This document shows positions 1 to 13,009 of a stretch of 64,000 bases of DNA, piece by piece. The stretch is taken from assembly GCA_029959085.1 (NCBI GenBank), contig JARWIR010000043.1, positions 4,650,001-4,714,000 on the forward strand. The letters are read 5' to 3'. Source of the stretch: Nemophila menziesii. Its lineage: Eukaryota > Streptophyta > Magnoliopsida > Boraginales > Hydrophyllaceae. The notes beneath the pieces are model-generated. The model was not told where the DNA came from and made no database searches. It saw nothing but the letters and a program-made list of their open reading frames with translations. The first letter of the stretch is position 1; every line of letters starts with the position of its first letter. The position numbers and the translations under genes are program-made.

Positions 1-214
1 GCGAAAGTTGGCCCGGACACCCATGTGTCGAAAAGGAAAATAAAACTTTTCAGGTGAAACTAGAAGACCTAGCTAGGGTCACATACGGTAATTTACAAAG
101 GTTGATTAACAACTAAAGAAATTGTGCTACACGCAAAAGAAAAAGAAATATTTATATCTTTATTTAGCAGCCAAGAAATCAATCCCTTAAAAGTAGTAGT
201 AGTAGTCGTAAGGT

Positions 215-3200
215 TTAGTAACGGAAAGTCTTGACTATTTGGTCAATCTTTCTTCGACAAAGTGGACAGTTGGTCGAATGTGAAGAACATCCCATACAGC
301 AACACATATGTCCACACCTGAAATAAAACCACCAATGTTTATACTTAATGTACAAATCAACACCTACAATTTTGAACTTACGGAACAAAAACTGCATTAT
401 ATTCGTGCTCCATACATATTACACACAACTCTGGCATCAATTTGTTATTTCTATTACCATTTGGTTCACTATCAGTTGGAATATTCAGATTTGAGGTTAA
501 GAACAAGCAAATTTTAATTTTAATTTCAAGAGAGCCAAGGGGACAAATATGGGTGTAACAAACCATTATCACATAAACGTGAAGCAAGGTACCTTCAGCC
601 TTTTGCTCTGATCTTTTAGCAGCAATAACCCTACATCGAAAGTGTTCTTGGATTACTGTGATTTATATTAAAAAAAATTATACTTTCTTCTTCTTTTTTT
701 TTTGGAAAGTATAAATTTCTACACAAAGACGACAACAATATTAAGTGTCAAGTTAAACTTTAAACTATAAATAGAAACTATATAAGTTAAATGAGGTACC
801 TTCTCTGCCTTTTCCAATGACGACATTTTTCCATGAGAATAGGGAATGTATGGTCAGCAATTAGATAAACACCAAACACAGTGAACCCAATCGAAACACA
901 CTTTAAGAAGCTGAAAAAGTTAAACAAAAAAACTTCAGTATTAAAAACAATGCAGACCTCCAAATTAAACAAGTATAACCTGGCCCATTCCCTAAGATCT
1001 GTAACAAGCTGCCCAATTGATTTTTCAGATACATAAAATAGGCCTGTTTGAGGTTGCTGAATTTGAATAGATCCAACTTTATCTTTAACCGCCTGATTTA
1101 AATAAGGTACAACAACATAATAAAATGGTTTAGTGTCACGGAGAGAGAGAGAAAAAAAGAAAAAAAAAACATACCTCACCAACTATAGTCAAGGCTGTGC
1201 CAATTGGAAGCAACTCGTCAGTCCTCTTGAGTCCAAGCATCTTCAAAAAAGTAATATAAAATCATGCATACGAAAAAAGATTTTCTTTTAATATCAATTA
1301 AAGCATAATACAAAACAGACCTTGAGATCTTTTAGACTATTTGTTGTTGCACGTATAATAGATTGGCAGGTACTTCAAAGATTCACTTCCAAATTTCAAT
1401 GTAAAGCCCAAGGCATTACGGCCCTGATTACATCTCATCATCCTGGTACAATGAAACAGACCCCTCAAGCTCTACCATATGACTCAAACGCACACACAAC
1501 ACACGTGAAGATCATTGAGAGGCTTAAAAGCCGTTGTTTACAGAAACATATGAAACAAAAACCACACCCTTAATGGGAATCTAATACAATTCTAGGAGAT
1601 GCGTAGCCGCTCCTATCTCTCGTAATAAGGCTCCATAGGTAATCTGGAGGGTCTTGAATTTCTATTTTATTTGATTCCACACTTGCTCCTTTACAAGCTA
1701 ACATATCCGCACATTGGTTAGCTTCACGATAAATGTGATTAATCTCGAATTTAGGATGAGCTTTTAGAATATCCCTACATTCGCGTTCTATTAGCAAGAA
1801 TCGACCACTTGAGCTCCCACCGCCCTTCACTAGCGCATGGAGCTCCTTCGAGTCGACCTCTATATAGAGCTCTTTATATCCTTTCTTTACCGCCCATTTC
1901 AATCCAAAGTGAAGCGCTAGAAGTTTCGACACAAATGGAGAATCCACTATGCATGAACCCGAGAAACCCGTAATAAATGTACCATTCCCATCTCGCACAA
2001 TACCTCCAATTCCAGCTGTGCCTTTGCTTGCATCATATAGCTCCCATCCACATTAAGTTTTTCGCGACCTATTGGCTTTACCCATTTAATCATTATGTTC
2101 TTCGCCGATTTTATTATACCGCCATCTATTCTTTGCCCCACGCCAAGACAAAACTCCCAGCTAGTTTAATTATATCCTCTTTAATTCCGTCCTTACGGGG
2201 AGCACTTCCATTTTCGCTAAAGACTACTGCATTTCTTCTCACCCATATTGTCCAAATTGTAGCCGCAAAGATCAACGGCCACTCTATACCACACACTTGT
2301 ACTTTAGCTGACAGATGTCCATCAATCCATTTTTTAATTTCTGTAGCAGTCGTCATGTTGTTTTCTTCATCAAAACCATTATATGATTAGTATCATACTT
2401 TGGTGCCATCAGACCCCACCTCTGTTGTATAATTAAGAGTTGTTCAACATCCTGAGCTACTGACTCCACTTCGCCACCTCTTAGTACATTAATACATGTT
2501 CGATTATTTAGTCCATTTCCAGTAGCACGTTGACTTGTACCAGCTACCCCCAAAATACGCCAAGCCTCTCTAGCTACTGTACACTCCATAAACATGTGAT
2601 ACAAGTCTTCCACAGTAGCCCCACATGATTTACACTCACTGGATTCCAATATCCCACGCGTATATAAATTTCTTGCTGTAGCTAATTTATCATTTGCAAT
2701 TCGCCACAATAAGAGTCGAATTTTTTGTGAGCACTTAAGTTTCCATATTTTGTCCCATTTGAAATTATCATTGCTACTCGAATTTTCTAGACACTTAAAT
2801 GCCGACTTAGACAGAATCTTTTATCCATAACCTTTTGTCATCTTGTTTAAGGAAGTGCTGTTTTGCCTGAGTTAAGAAAGATGATTTATAGCAATTTTTT
2901 AAAACTAATACAGCTTGTAAAGCTGACATATACCGTTTCCTTTACAATGCTCCTTGCAAACTGTTGTATCGACAATTGATTGGTGTTTCTGGACCAACCT
3001 TTCCAGATATTGCAACAACTAAAGGCCCATCTTTTGATTTAGTGTCTAATAATTGAGCTATCACGCAAATAATCAAGATATATTACTACACTATAGTCTA
3101 TAGGACACCCAAAATATAGCAACACAAGAATTTTGCTCATATTATTTACTTCAATAGATAAAGTAAAAAGCTACATTCAAACATAAAATCCACTACCCAA

Positions 3201-3708
3201 ACCCACAAAATTGTTGACACAATTTCAACCTCAAACGCAGGCAACCCAGATATACTACTGATTAATCTCCTAGTACATTACAGCCAAGGTAGCATAACTT
3301 ACTTTTGAGTTTTGACATTACTATAATACTATCCCATCATACAACTTTGTATCCTAAAAGGTTAATAACCATTAATCCACATTAAAACGTCAATTAAACC
3401 TTTACATGGAACCTAACAATAAAATCAAGATTTCGATAATGCATTTTGAATTATATTTCACGAACCCAAATCCGTTAATTGATTACCTTGAGGCAAAGAT
3501 TTCAGATCATCTGCATTCCTGACCCATTAAAACAAATTAAGTATGTAAGTGAACATATGACTTCATAGTTAATGATAATGAAATGTACGGAATAAGAAAA
3601 ATGTAAAAAATGTAAAATAAATTAAAGATAAAAAAAAGACTTCTCACTACTCAACCCAAGAAGATAAATAGCTGCACCACAGCAGCTGATCCCTCCTAAT
3701 AGAGTCAT
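215..3708 (-). pseudogene. SP1-like: SP1-like chloroplast envelope RING ligase, broken copy 1
   Basis: Exons in gene order: exon 1 from ATG 3708; exon 2 near 3520; exon 3 near 3057-2940; exon 4 from 2866; exon 5 about 1451-1322; exon 6 1240-1175; exon 7 1092-980; exon 8 910-800; exon 9 about 634-378; exon 10 317-215, ending in VKTFRY and stop. The RING motifs (LCVIC, CGHMCCC, CPLC) and the IQIQQP and GFTVFGVYL segments identify the SP1 family, whose members ubiquitinate TOC import proteins at the plastid outer membrane. Lesions: one base is missing near the end of exon 3, giving TAA; exon 4 is cut at about 2811 by a LINE; exon 5 lacks 13 bp relative to copies 2 and 3 and reads into TAA after five codons. 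Unlike copies 2 and 3 it keeps a long open linker before the RING. The 3' RING half is still open, but a full ligase cannot be made. Confidence 0.9.
1570..2811 (-). mobile_element. 5'-truncated LINE (zf-RVT and RNase H) inside SP1 copy 1 exon 4
   Basis: Minus-strand pieces read as the C-terminal part of a plant LINE ORF2. A zinc-binding RT-associated region (RLLLWRIANDKL, then CKSC and a downstream Cys) covers about 2760-2500. An RNase H-like domain covers about 2090-1600, with a first Asp in NVDGS, a second in EVDSKE and a third in REANQCADMLA. A frameshift separates NVDGS from the rest. The element lies in the same orientation as the host gene. The junction at about 2811 falls after the DSV codons of exon 4. 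The other end is unclear: sequence between 1451 and 1570 resembles neither the intron of copies 2 and 3 nor a poly(A) tail. Confidence 0.85.
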
Positions 3709-4212
3709 CCTCTGCTCACGATCAGATACACACTTGGATTCGTTAATATCTACTTATATGGAGAGAAAAAAAAAGGATCCCTAAAGTTATTAGTATTTTT
3801 ATTTTTGGCGGGGGCGGGTATATGGAAAAGGAGAAAATAAAGGGTGTGTTTAAATTGCACTAAAAAGAAAGAAAGTACAAGAAAGAGAAAAGAAAACGGC
3901 TGCACCGTCTTACCCTAACCGAGGCGAGAAAAATCGCTCCATTTAGGTTGTAAATGAACCAAACAAGTCTGCGAACATATCGAGCTTGACTTGGAGAAAA
4001 ACACTTCGAGATCGGTTCGAATATAAACAAGTTTAAGTTCCATTTTGAGTTCGATAGGTAAACGAGTCTGCTCGAATTCGACTCATGAGCTCGTTTAAAA
4101 TTATGAATTATAAATTAAACATATTATCTACTTATAAATATATTACTAAACCTTCAATTTTAAATTGAATATTTTTAATTTCTTCATACATTTATTTTTT
4201 GTTATAGAATTT

Positions 4213-4375
4213 CTTCCATCCAATATTTGATAAACCTACACTAATTATATTAATACACATATCATGTGTTTTAAACTTACAAAAATAGCTAATTAATTAA
4301 TCTAATGACATGTGTTTTGTTATAATAATCAATGGATGTGATGTGAATATTGGGGCATCCAATATTGGATGGAAG
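4213..4375. mobile_element. 163-bp MITE, copy A
   Basis: It begins cttccatccaatatt and ends aatattggatggaag, so the termini are inverted repeats of about 19 bp that themselves contain a palindrome (CATCCAATATTGGATG). A second copy at 20135-20297 has exactly the same length and is clearly homologous throughout. Comparison with the unsplit element at 32373-32961 places this insertion inside the hAT-like element. No clean target duplication was seen, so the superfamily is unassigned. Confidence 0.8.
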
Positions 4376-4429
4376 TCTTACATTTAATGTTATATTTCAT
4401 GTTTTCATACCATACTCCATCTTGTAAGA

Positions 4430-6721
4430 AATAGCATGATATCTCAACATAAAAAAGAGAGTCATAGCTACACAAAAGAAATTTGATATGAAAAGAATGT
4501 ATATTTGGACCGGCAAAGAGTAAATTTTTATGTGATCATCTTTAATGCTTATTGGGTTAATCTGGGGACGCTAAATTAGTGCGTCAAATGGGTTGAGTGA
4601 GAACATATTCGAGTGTAAACACAAACTCTTGGACAGTTTGTTGATGGTAAGTGAGGAGGGAGCCAAAAGCTCACTTCAAATTTACCAAATATACACACCA
4701 TATCGTCCCTAAGCCTACGCTAAAACCGTAAAGTCCTTGTGATTCTTAGATACATAGTGGATTTATGATTCATCTAATAGGGAGTATGCTAAGTGAAGCG
4801 TTCAAAACAAGTAAGGATCGACGAACACCCTATAGCCACCATCTTGAGATAAGTAACAAGTGTAACCTTCTAGCATTGTGAAATTAATTTTGGGATTGAT
4901 ATTATTTTGTGTTTGATTTTGCATGACATGTGTATGTGTGTGTGTGTATATATATATATATTAATTCCTAGATCATACTATATGAGATTTGTTTTAAGTT
5001 ATGCTTTGGGTGTTATCTACTAGATTTTGCCTTCTGCGTTCACCTAAAGGCCTTTGTTTTTATTTTACTTTGTTGGGACGACAAAGGTATGAGTTTGAGG
5101 TCTTGATGTCTCCCTATTTGTTCTAAATATAAGCCCTTAAGAGACATCATTTTAGGTGAATATTTGACTTATTTGATAGACTTTTATACTTAATTCGTCA
5201 TATTACACTTTCTCCCCTCGGAATTAGACTATTTGCATTTTTAGAACTTTTGTGCGTTAATTTGATTATTTTTAGTATATAGTTCTTAGGTTCATGAATT
5301 CATGGAGAACCAATACAAGGAGGAGAAGTGGGAATTAAAGTCTTAGATCAAGCGAATGAGCTAAAGGCAAGAAAAGAATTTCCGAAGAATTGACTAGAGA
5401 AGTTGCAGATCTGGAAGGTTGTTACTAATTGCTGTTTTTGGGCCACTTAGGAGTAGATTCAGCCTTTGGGTCGTAAAATATGAAAAATTCCTATGTGAGT
5501 TAGGAAGATTTTGCAACTTGAATGACTCCCTTAGGAGTTGATATGCAAAAGTTACAGCCGTTTTACTAAGGGTTGTACACCAGTTACGGGAATTAAAGAA
5601 GAAGATGGGCTTGGGCTTTTTATAATTTGACCTAATACTCTTAACCTAAGCCCTAATCCAAATTTAAGCCCTATATAAGCTCCTTTAGACCTAATTATTC
5701 AGCACCTCTCAATTATTCTTCAATTTACAACATCTTTATAGAGAGAGAGTCGGAACCACCTCTCAATTATTCTTCAATTTACAACATCTTTAGAGAGAGA
5801 GTCAAATTGTGGAAGTAAGAGCAGGCGCTGAAGAATCCTTTTCCTCCAATCCAACAACAGCTCAAATCAATTCTCCTATCTAGGTTCCTATTTTTTTCGG
5901 TTATTAGGAACATTGTATATTATTAATTTATTTTTTGTTTTTACTTTTGATATGAGTTAATCCTTATATTCTTGAGAATTGCATAATGGGTTAATCCCTT
6001 ATTTAATTAGTGTATTTCAATTTGGGATTAGTATCTAGTTTAATTTGAATTGGGTATTTTATTTTGGATATTATTTTGTTCTTATTTACTATTTCTGACC
6101 TAGCTAATTAGAAATACATTATAGTAATTGTGCTATTCACTTTAGTGGCGAAGTGATCATCTGACAGGGGGGTTTGATTACAGACCTAGGTAATATCCGT
6201 GTAATGTCCGTTATTGACCGATAAACTTAACTAATTACATAGCCAAAGAGGTAAATACTTTACATCCGAAGAGGCATATTCGCCCATACAGGGGTTTATA
6301 GTACTTTAGGATAGCTCCTAGGTCCACCTGACAGGGGGCTAGGAGATATTAGAGTCCCGACTAATATAGAAATATCCGTTTTGCCCTTAACGAAAGCATT
6401 AATTACGTAAGTTTAGGTGATTTCCTAGCGAGACTCAAGTATAGCTCATATATGCATCTTAAACTTTTAGTATTTATTTTCAGTATTTTGTTTATGTGCA
6501 TCTAGTAGTTTAATAACTCGAAACCAAACAAATATCTTTTATATTTTATTTTCTGTTTTAGCAATTACTACTACTTATCTATTGAACACTTGAGATATAC
6601 CAGACCAATCCTTGAGAACGAAACCCGATTTATCGGAGTATTACTTGGACAACTGTGCACTTGCGGTACTATGGTTCCTATTTATATATCGCATTATTTT
6701 ATAACACCCCAGGACCCACCA
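4430..6721 (+). mobile_element. Truncated LTR retroelement: 3' internal end plus 3' LTR
   Basis: The LTR runs from TGATGTCTCC at 5104 to GGACCCACCA at 6721 (about 1.62 kb). It contains the block gtgcacttgcggtact near its right end, typical of Ty3/gypsy LTRs that precede a primer site. The internal part (about 4430-5103) is homologous, in inverse orientation, to 22912-23560, which adjoins the inverse LTR at 21324-22911. Both therefore keep the same internal-to-3'-LTR junction. No protein-coding sequence survives. A roughly 54-bp tandem duplication lies at 5700-5805, and a (TG)n(TA)n microsatellite at 4930-4961. Confidence 0.7.
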
Positions 6722-7049
6722 GCAACTCGTGCTCGGCCATAAAAAAGATTGTTCAATAAGTTAAAATAAACAAGTTCTAACATTTCCGATTTAGATCGTT
6801 GGAAGCTCAGTCTCGGCTCGTTTAAATTTGAGCTCGGCTCGGTCCGACTCGTTTAAATTTGAGCTTGGCTCGGCTCGAGAAATTAAACAAACAAGCCCGT
6901 ATATATAGTATTAATTCAGCTCGACTCGTTTACCCTAACTCCATTACCTACCAAACTACTACTCTAGTCGCCTATCATCTATTAGATTTAGCGATAATAT
7001 TAGTCTTGACGTTAATACTTCTGAGAATGTGGAAGAACAATACTGGAGT

Positions 7050-9700
7050 TCATCGTTTTGTTAAATCTCCAATCTTGTGGAAAAATATATCTGATGGCGA
7101 CTGCTCAATACCTTGAATAATTTCAATTTTGTCCGAAAATATTGTTTTGCACTTTTCCTCGAGTTGTCCGCGTAACTTTGTCGCTTGTAACAAAGAAAAG
7201 GACTCTCCCTCCACTGCTGACTTGCATTGCATCGACCGCTCGTGTGTGAAGGATTGAGATTCTTCTTTATGAAACTCTACAATACCCAATCTTGTGTGTA
7301 CAACTATGTTTGAATGAATTATTGCATAAGAGTTAAGTGTTCTCTTATGGTTGTATATTAACAATAGGAATTCTCGTGGTGTTGTTGACCGACGCACTTG
7401 ACTATGACTCCCATTGGGCACTAAACAATTTTTTCATCATCTTTTTGTGACTTGTATAATCATGCAAATATATAACACATATGTTTCATGATACATTTTC
7501 ACCTTTGTCGTCCAGATATTATGAATCGTCAAAAGCATATAAGATTGGACAACCATCGTATCCTACTCCCACCCTATTCATAAGTTTTTACTAGATTAAG
7601 AACCCACTCCCCCAAAGTATTCCCTGACTCTTTATCAATCCGAACTTATAACGAATAACCAGCCCATACATGAATACTGAGCTGACAAAATAAAAGCAGA
7701 TGTTCGATAGACTTTGTCCACCAATAGCATTTATCGTACATTTTGCACGAGTAATGATATTTATCGCCACTTTTTGGTTCACCCTTATATCACCTCCTAC
7801 GTGGATGTTTTAAACACCAATTAAAGTGTTTCTCTTTTCTAATTACTTTTTTTCTCTTTCTTAGATATAATGCCACATAAGGTGACACATAAGGGGTGAT
7901 ACAAGGGTGAACAAAAAAGGGGTGATAAATATCATTACTCTTTTGCACGTGTGTTTCTTCAAATTTTTGTCATTGGGATGGCGTTTTGAAACATTTCCAA
8001 CCAAAAAGCCAAACTTTATTAGGTTCGTTTGTGTCTCAAAAAATTTCCAAATTTTTTGATTCAGATTCTCATTTTGTGTTGTTGACTGTGTTGACGCTGC
8101 CAAATATTTTTCCAGAAACGCATAATATCTTGACTTTGTTGTATACAAACTTGTCTTTGGATATTGTCAACCAAAAATATCCTTGTGTTGGTTTGAACAA
8201 TCTTGATATTATAAATACATTTAACAATAAGTTTCGAAAATAGTTTATCCAATAACTACATATTCACATTCTCTTATGTATCCCTTAATAAACTCGTTTA
8301 CTCGTTGAACATATGTATGTTGTGTTTTTTCTAACCGAAACAGAGTCGATCCATATCTCTTTTCAAATATTCATGTCGTTTATATTACATATCTGCATAA
8401 TCTTATGTCGAAATAAGAAACCTTATCCTTTGACGATACTAGCACACGACCACGATCTCCCATGAAGAAGCTTAATATTCATACGTTTTTGGGAAGTAAA
8501 TTCCTTTCAATACCCTAGTTGTTAACATGTGCGGGTTTCAGATCAACCTTTATGCATGTCTTGCCAATAATGCAATGTTCATTCCTCTAAAGTCCCTAAA
8601 CATAACCCTCCCATGAATTCTTTTACCAATAGTTTCCCACATGTGACCTAGTGAATCATATCCCGATCTCTTGTGTTTCACCAAAAATTTGCAATCATAC
8701 TAGATAGCTTTTTGCAAAAGACCTCCGAAAAAATTAAACTGACATAGCATAACTAGGAATAGTCTTTAACACTGCCTTTATGAGTACCTATTTCCCTCTT
8801 TTTAACATTAATTGTGACTTTGATCCCAGTGCCTTTGAGAATATTTTTTCTGCAACCCATGTTAGTGTTTTTATCTTCCAACTCTGATGACAAAGTGGTA
8901 TCCCTAAGTATTTTCCTAGATTGTCTTTACTTTGTATCTGCAACAATAATGAAATCTGGTCAATCACATCCTGCGATTACCTCTACCAAAACAAATTACT
9001 GATTTATGAAAAATGACTCTCTACCCCCAAGCATGCACAATAAATGACATTAACCTCTTTAAACTCATTCACCTCTTGTCCTTGTAACGATAAGAAGGAT
9101 AGTAAATCGTCAATGAACAAAAGATGAGATAGTAGTGGATAAATTCATCGTTATTTGCACCCCTCTAATAGCTTATCTTTGAACCATATCCTCAATTAAA
9201 CTAATAATTTGTTCTGTTAACAATGTGAATAAGAATGATGACAACTAATCATCCTGACAAAATCCTCTCTCGGACTAGAATCTCGGTAATCGTTCTCCAT
9301 AAAGTTTAACTAATCGATACCGTAGTAATGCAATTTCGCATCCATCCCATACATGTATAATTGAAACCTAACTTGCGAAGTACTATTACTAATAAATACC
9401 ATCGTAATTGATCATAATTCTTTGTCATATCTAGTTTGACCGCCATGAAATGCTTTGGATTCTTCGTCTTCCTCTTCATTTGATACGATAATTCTGTAGT
9501 AACAGTTATATTATCTCAAATATATTTGTCTTTAATATATTTTTATTAACTTGGTGAAATAATTGTCTCCATAATAATTTCCCACTCTCTCCTAACATAT
9601 GTCTTTGGGTATTAACTTTATCATAGTTTCATTCAACTTTTCCAATGTAATATTGTTGAAAAAATCTTGAATCATAAGAAAAACGTCCTACTTGATAATT
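7050..9700 (-). mobile_element. Decayed LINE: RT, zf-RVT and RNase H remnants
   Basis: Read on the minus strand with many stops and frameshifts. Near 9430-9150 lies a remnant of the RT fingers/palm; at about 9130 is HLLFIDD, which corresponds to the (F/Y)ADD active site with Ala replaced. KYLGIPL follows near 8890, then LIKAVLKTIPSYAMSV (about 8790-8740), the usual post-RT region. The zf-RVT-like KIWKF segment lies near 8050, its Cys part near 7750-7650, and an RNase H-like stretch (SLLQATKLRG, IIQGIEQSP) at about 7200-7080. It is interrupted by the 192-bp MITE at 7749-7940 and cannot be functional. Confidence 0.7.
7749..7940. mobile_element. 192-bp MITE with perfect 8-bp target duplication
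   Basis: The ends GAGTAATGATATTTATC and GATAAATATCATTACTC open inverted repeats of about 55 bp. The flanks ttttgcac (7741-7748) and ttttgcac (7941-7948) are identical. An 8-bp duplication fits the hAT superfamily. It sits in the zinc-binding region of the decayed LINE. It has no coding capacity. Confidence 0.85.
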
Positions 9701-9739
9701 TCCTAAAATTTATGACAAACATTTCTTTAACCCATCCGG

Positions 9740-11030
9740 ACTAGGGATTGCGACGATTCGATTAACCGCAAAAACCCCAAAAATCAAAATTAAATCCATT
9801 TAGCATATTAAAAACCAAAACCGAAACCGAATTTGTTTAGTTATATAGAAGGAAAAGGAAAACCAACTCCACAAAATCTTTAAAAACCAGGAAAAATTTG
9901 AACCAAACAGTTTACGTTAAATCAATTTGAGATGAATTAAAATTCTTGAAAATTGTATGTTTGTTTCCTTACCTTCTTAAAATATTTTTAATATAATAAA
10001 TTTGTTAAAAAAACTTTTTTAAAACAAAGAATATCTCCAATATATCTATAAATTTTAAATTTCTATAGAAAAAAAAATAATCCTGAAACTTCTATCATTT
10101 CCTCTCAGCCACAGTATAATGGATATTTACTGTTTTTATTTTCTATATTTTTTAAAATATTAATGAAAACGTGTTTGGCTATATAGAAAATGAAAACGGT
10201 CTTTTAGAAAATTAATAAAAATATTGTTATAATGGAGAACGTGAATTCGACGTTTTCCATATTTTTTGAAAATATTGAAATTAAAAACAGAAATTATTTT
10301 TTAAAAATTCACTTTAAAATAAAAAATAGAAAATATTTTTTACAAACCAAACAGTAGTGCAACATTGACGATAACGGGTTAATCACATCCTAGATTGTCT
10401 TTACAAAATCTTCTAAAATATATTTTCAGAAAATATTTTCTACTTTTTATTTTTAGAGTATATTTTCAGAAAACGATTTTCGTTTTCTTTTTAATATTTT
10501 CAAAAAGAAAAAATAGAAAACGCCAATTTTTCATGTTCTTCAATACAACAGTATTCGGAAAAAATCATATCGTTCAGGTCATTGTGTTTATCTTTGAAGC
10601 ATTAGATTGGATTAGTATTGTTTTTTCCGTGATTGGTATCTTAAAATTCGTAAGTAATTAAACATTCTCTTCTTTTGGGTTAATTCTTGTTTCTTGGAGA
10701 ATAACTACAAATCATAAATCCATAATTGAATTGTTAGCCGAATACATAAAACTAATAGTTAAATATAGTGTTAAACCATTTATGTTTCAAAAACAGTCTT
10801 CTACGACTTGATGAGCTTGAAAGAAAATTCTCGCACACTCATTTAACACATTTTCAATCTCCACGTTAATGCCTAGTTATAGAAAATATAATGCTCGTTT
10901 TGTCATAAATAGAGTCTTTTTCTCTCTCTCTTTTTTTTTTTTTTTTGTCAAAAATAAAGTCTTTTTTTTCTCAAAGATAGATTCATAAAAAAATTATTAC
11001 AAATTTACTAAACACCCATAAGAACGGACA
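9740..11030. other. AT-rich stretch with no supported gene
   Basis: It starts with ctagggattgcgacg followed by an accgaaaccgaa-rich stretch, which resembles a hAT subterminal region. Short AAAATATTTTC-like motifs then recur in both orientations between 10120 and 10520. A poly(T) run lies near 10930. The open frame at 10395-10661 is low-complexity Phe/Lys and is not supported as a gene. Confidence 0.4.
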
Positions 11031-11790
11031 CGTTCTTAATAATACTTGCTAAGTTAAGGGAAAGCTCAAAAATACTAGAACTCAGTATGCTGCCATGAAA
11101 TTTATACTTAGCTAAACCATCAGCTACTTTACTAATCTAAGTGAAAACAGGGTTACAAGTTTCAGCTAGAAAATAAATGTTATTAATAGTATTACAAATA
11201 GCAGGAAGGAAAATAGGTAGATTCTTCTCTAGTGGTTGCATCACTTGTAGACAGTCTCTCTCTATAAAAGCCTTTCTATATGGGGTACTTCTTGGCTAAT
11301 AGACAGGCTTTAAGAATGCCTATAGCTTCTGCTTCTAAAGGAGATTCGGCTGCCACTTCCTACACATTGTAATCAAGCACCTTCCCAAGATAATCCCTGG
11401 AAACAAAAAGAATAACAGTTTTATCATCATTCAAAGCTGCATCAAATTGATTTTAATCATTTCTATAGATGGAGGTTCCCATTTTTTCTTATTATCGTTC
11501 ACACTACTGGTTATACTATCAGCTTTCATACCATTCGCAGTGGTGGCTACATAAGTATTGATGAAACTGTTCTCCAATTCCTTAACATTTTCCATATCTT
11601 TTTTATTGTTGTTATCCCTCAGTTTAGTCATCACATTATTAGAATAATTCACATTCTCATAATCTTTCTAATATTTGGTAGCCTTGAGAAAAGTATCAAA
11701 TGGACCAAATATCAAGTTCTTAAATTTATTATTGTTTCCGGCTTTCCAAATGTTACACATGATCATGCTTAATTGTCAGAAATAGAGACT
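11030..11790 (-). mobile_element. LINE 3' fragment with RNase H-like domain
   Basis: Minus-strand translation gives an IWKAGNN segment near 11750, which is the usual LINE region just before RNase H. Next come WEPPSIEMIKINL near 11500 and, in a neighbouring frame, SPLEAEA-like and FIERDCLQVM segments (about 11340-11240), ending in WISKVADGLAKYKF (about 11130-11090). These match the order of an RVT_3-type RNase H fold, with the catalytic Asp in ERDC. Several stops and frameshifts are present, so it is a fossil. Confidence 0.7.
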
Positions 11791-12990
11791 TCAACCTAAT
11801 CAAAATAAGTACAAGTTTTTTTGCTCTAAGGATTATTAACATCATATAATTTTAAACAAGAGTTGTAAGGGCAAAAAACTCAATATACTCTAAATATAAG
11901 ATGATACATAATTTTAAGTGAAATTTTTTATATCTTATTAGTGATCATATAGCCAACACTGATAGCGAGACTGAATATCGTCTGGAATTATTCTGAGTCC
12001 AGGAACATTAAATGTTATCAACGATTATATTGATAGAACATATTATTTTTAATAATGAGCAAGTCATTTTTAATATTAAGCAAATAGATTTTAACACTGG
12101 AGAACTTATTTTAAACGATTAGTAAGAAGAAAAATTCATTGAATAGAGTCATATGACAATGGAAAAAACCTATATACATTAGTCTCGGAAAAGATAATAA
12201 TTTAACCACATTATATTAACATTGTACCTTAATTCTTTTTTCTTTTGTCAAAAAACAGAATAGTCAATGATAATTACGTATAAGACTAAAGAAATTAAAT
12301 ACACCAAATAAGGAAAAATCCTATCGCTGAGATAAATTGATGTTGCGTCGGGTACATTTGGCAAGTGCATTTGTCGACTGTCGTACCATTAAAAGTTCGG
12401 TTAATGTAATTGAAGACTCCGCTAAAGAAGAAGACGCAAAGCTCTTCAGATCTTGAGAAAGAAGAAGTCGGACATGGCTACGGAATATCTAAGGCAATTG
12501 TTGTATATGGCAGCTCCGAGCTTTCCAAGGCAGCGGCGGTTGTATATGGCAGCTTCAAGCTTACACGTCGCATGAGCTTTTCTTGTTTTTGTTCGCAAGA
12601 TATGGTCCAACCAAATCTGTTTTTTTTTTTTTCCGAGTAGCGTAAGAGATAAGAAATGAAATAGGTTTTTAGTTTCTTTTTTTAGCTTCATGAAAATGTA
12701 ATAGCTTGTTAGTTCCTTTTATTATTATTATTCTTAGTTGGAGTAATGGTTCAAAGTTAACAAAAGAAATCATTTTTTTGGATAATACTTTGTTATTTTT
12801 ATTTTAGAACTTTCGATTTTTATATGAGATAATGACACCTAGGGTCTTGACTACACCCCCCTCTTCAAGATGGGAACCCGGCCTAGAGCCTCTTCTTACT
12901 AAAGACCTCTGGAAGTTTTTAACACATGAAGCCAAAAACCCCAATTACTAGAATACCCCCCTTTTGTTTTTTTTATTCCTATATATACTA
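11790..12990. other. No recognisable gene; short internal duplication
   Basis: AT-rich sequence. Around 12494-12564 the segment gttgtatatggcagct occurs twice about 44 bp apart, within a small open frame from ATG 12475 (about 33 codons) that matches nothing I recognise. The run at 12830-12990 is C-rich and leads into the GC-rich island that follows. Confidence 0.35.
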
Positions 12991-13009
12991 AATTAGAAAA
13001 TTATACATT

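Larger units (their letters stand above)
3944..6937. mobile_element. hAT-like non-autonomous element, split by nested insertions
   Basis: The two ends (3944-4430 and 6722-6937) match, in inverse orientation, the unsplit relative at 32373-32961. Both share a GAGCTCG-rich subterminal region, and the ends are TAGG(N)TGTAAA-like. The flanks are gctccatt (3936-3943) and actccatt (6938-6945), a 7-of-8 match to an 8-bp target duplication, which is the hAT hallmark. The original element was about 0.6 kb. It now holds a 163-bp MITE (4213-4375) and a truncated LTR element (about 4430-6721). No transposase is present. Confidence 0.75.

Noticed and set aside
10395..10661. 88-codon frame
   Set aside because: Phe/Lys-rich translation of AT-rich repeat sequence.
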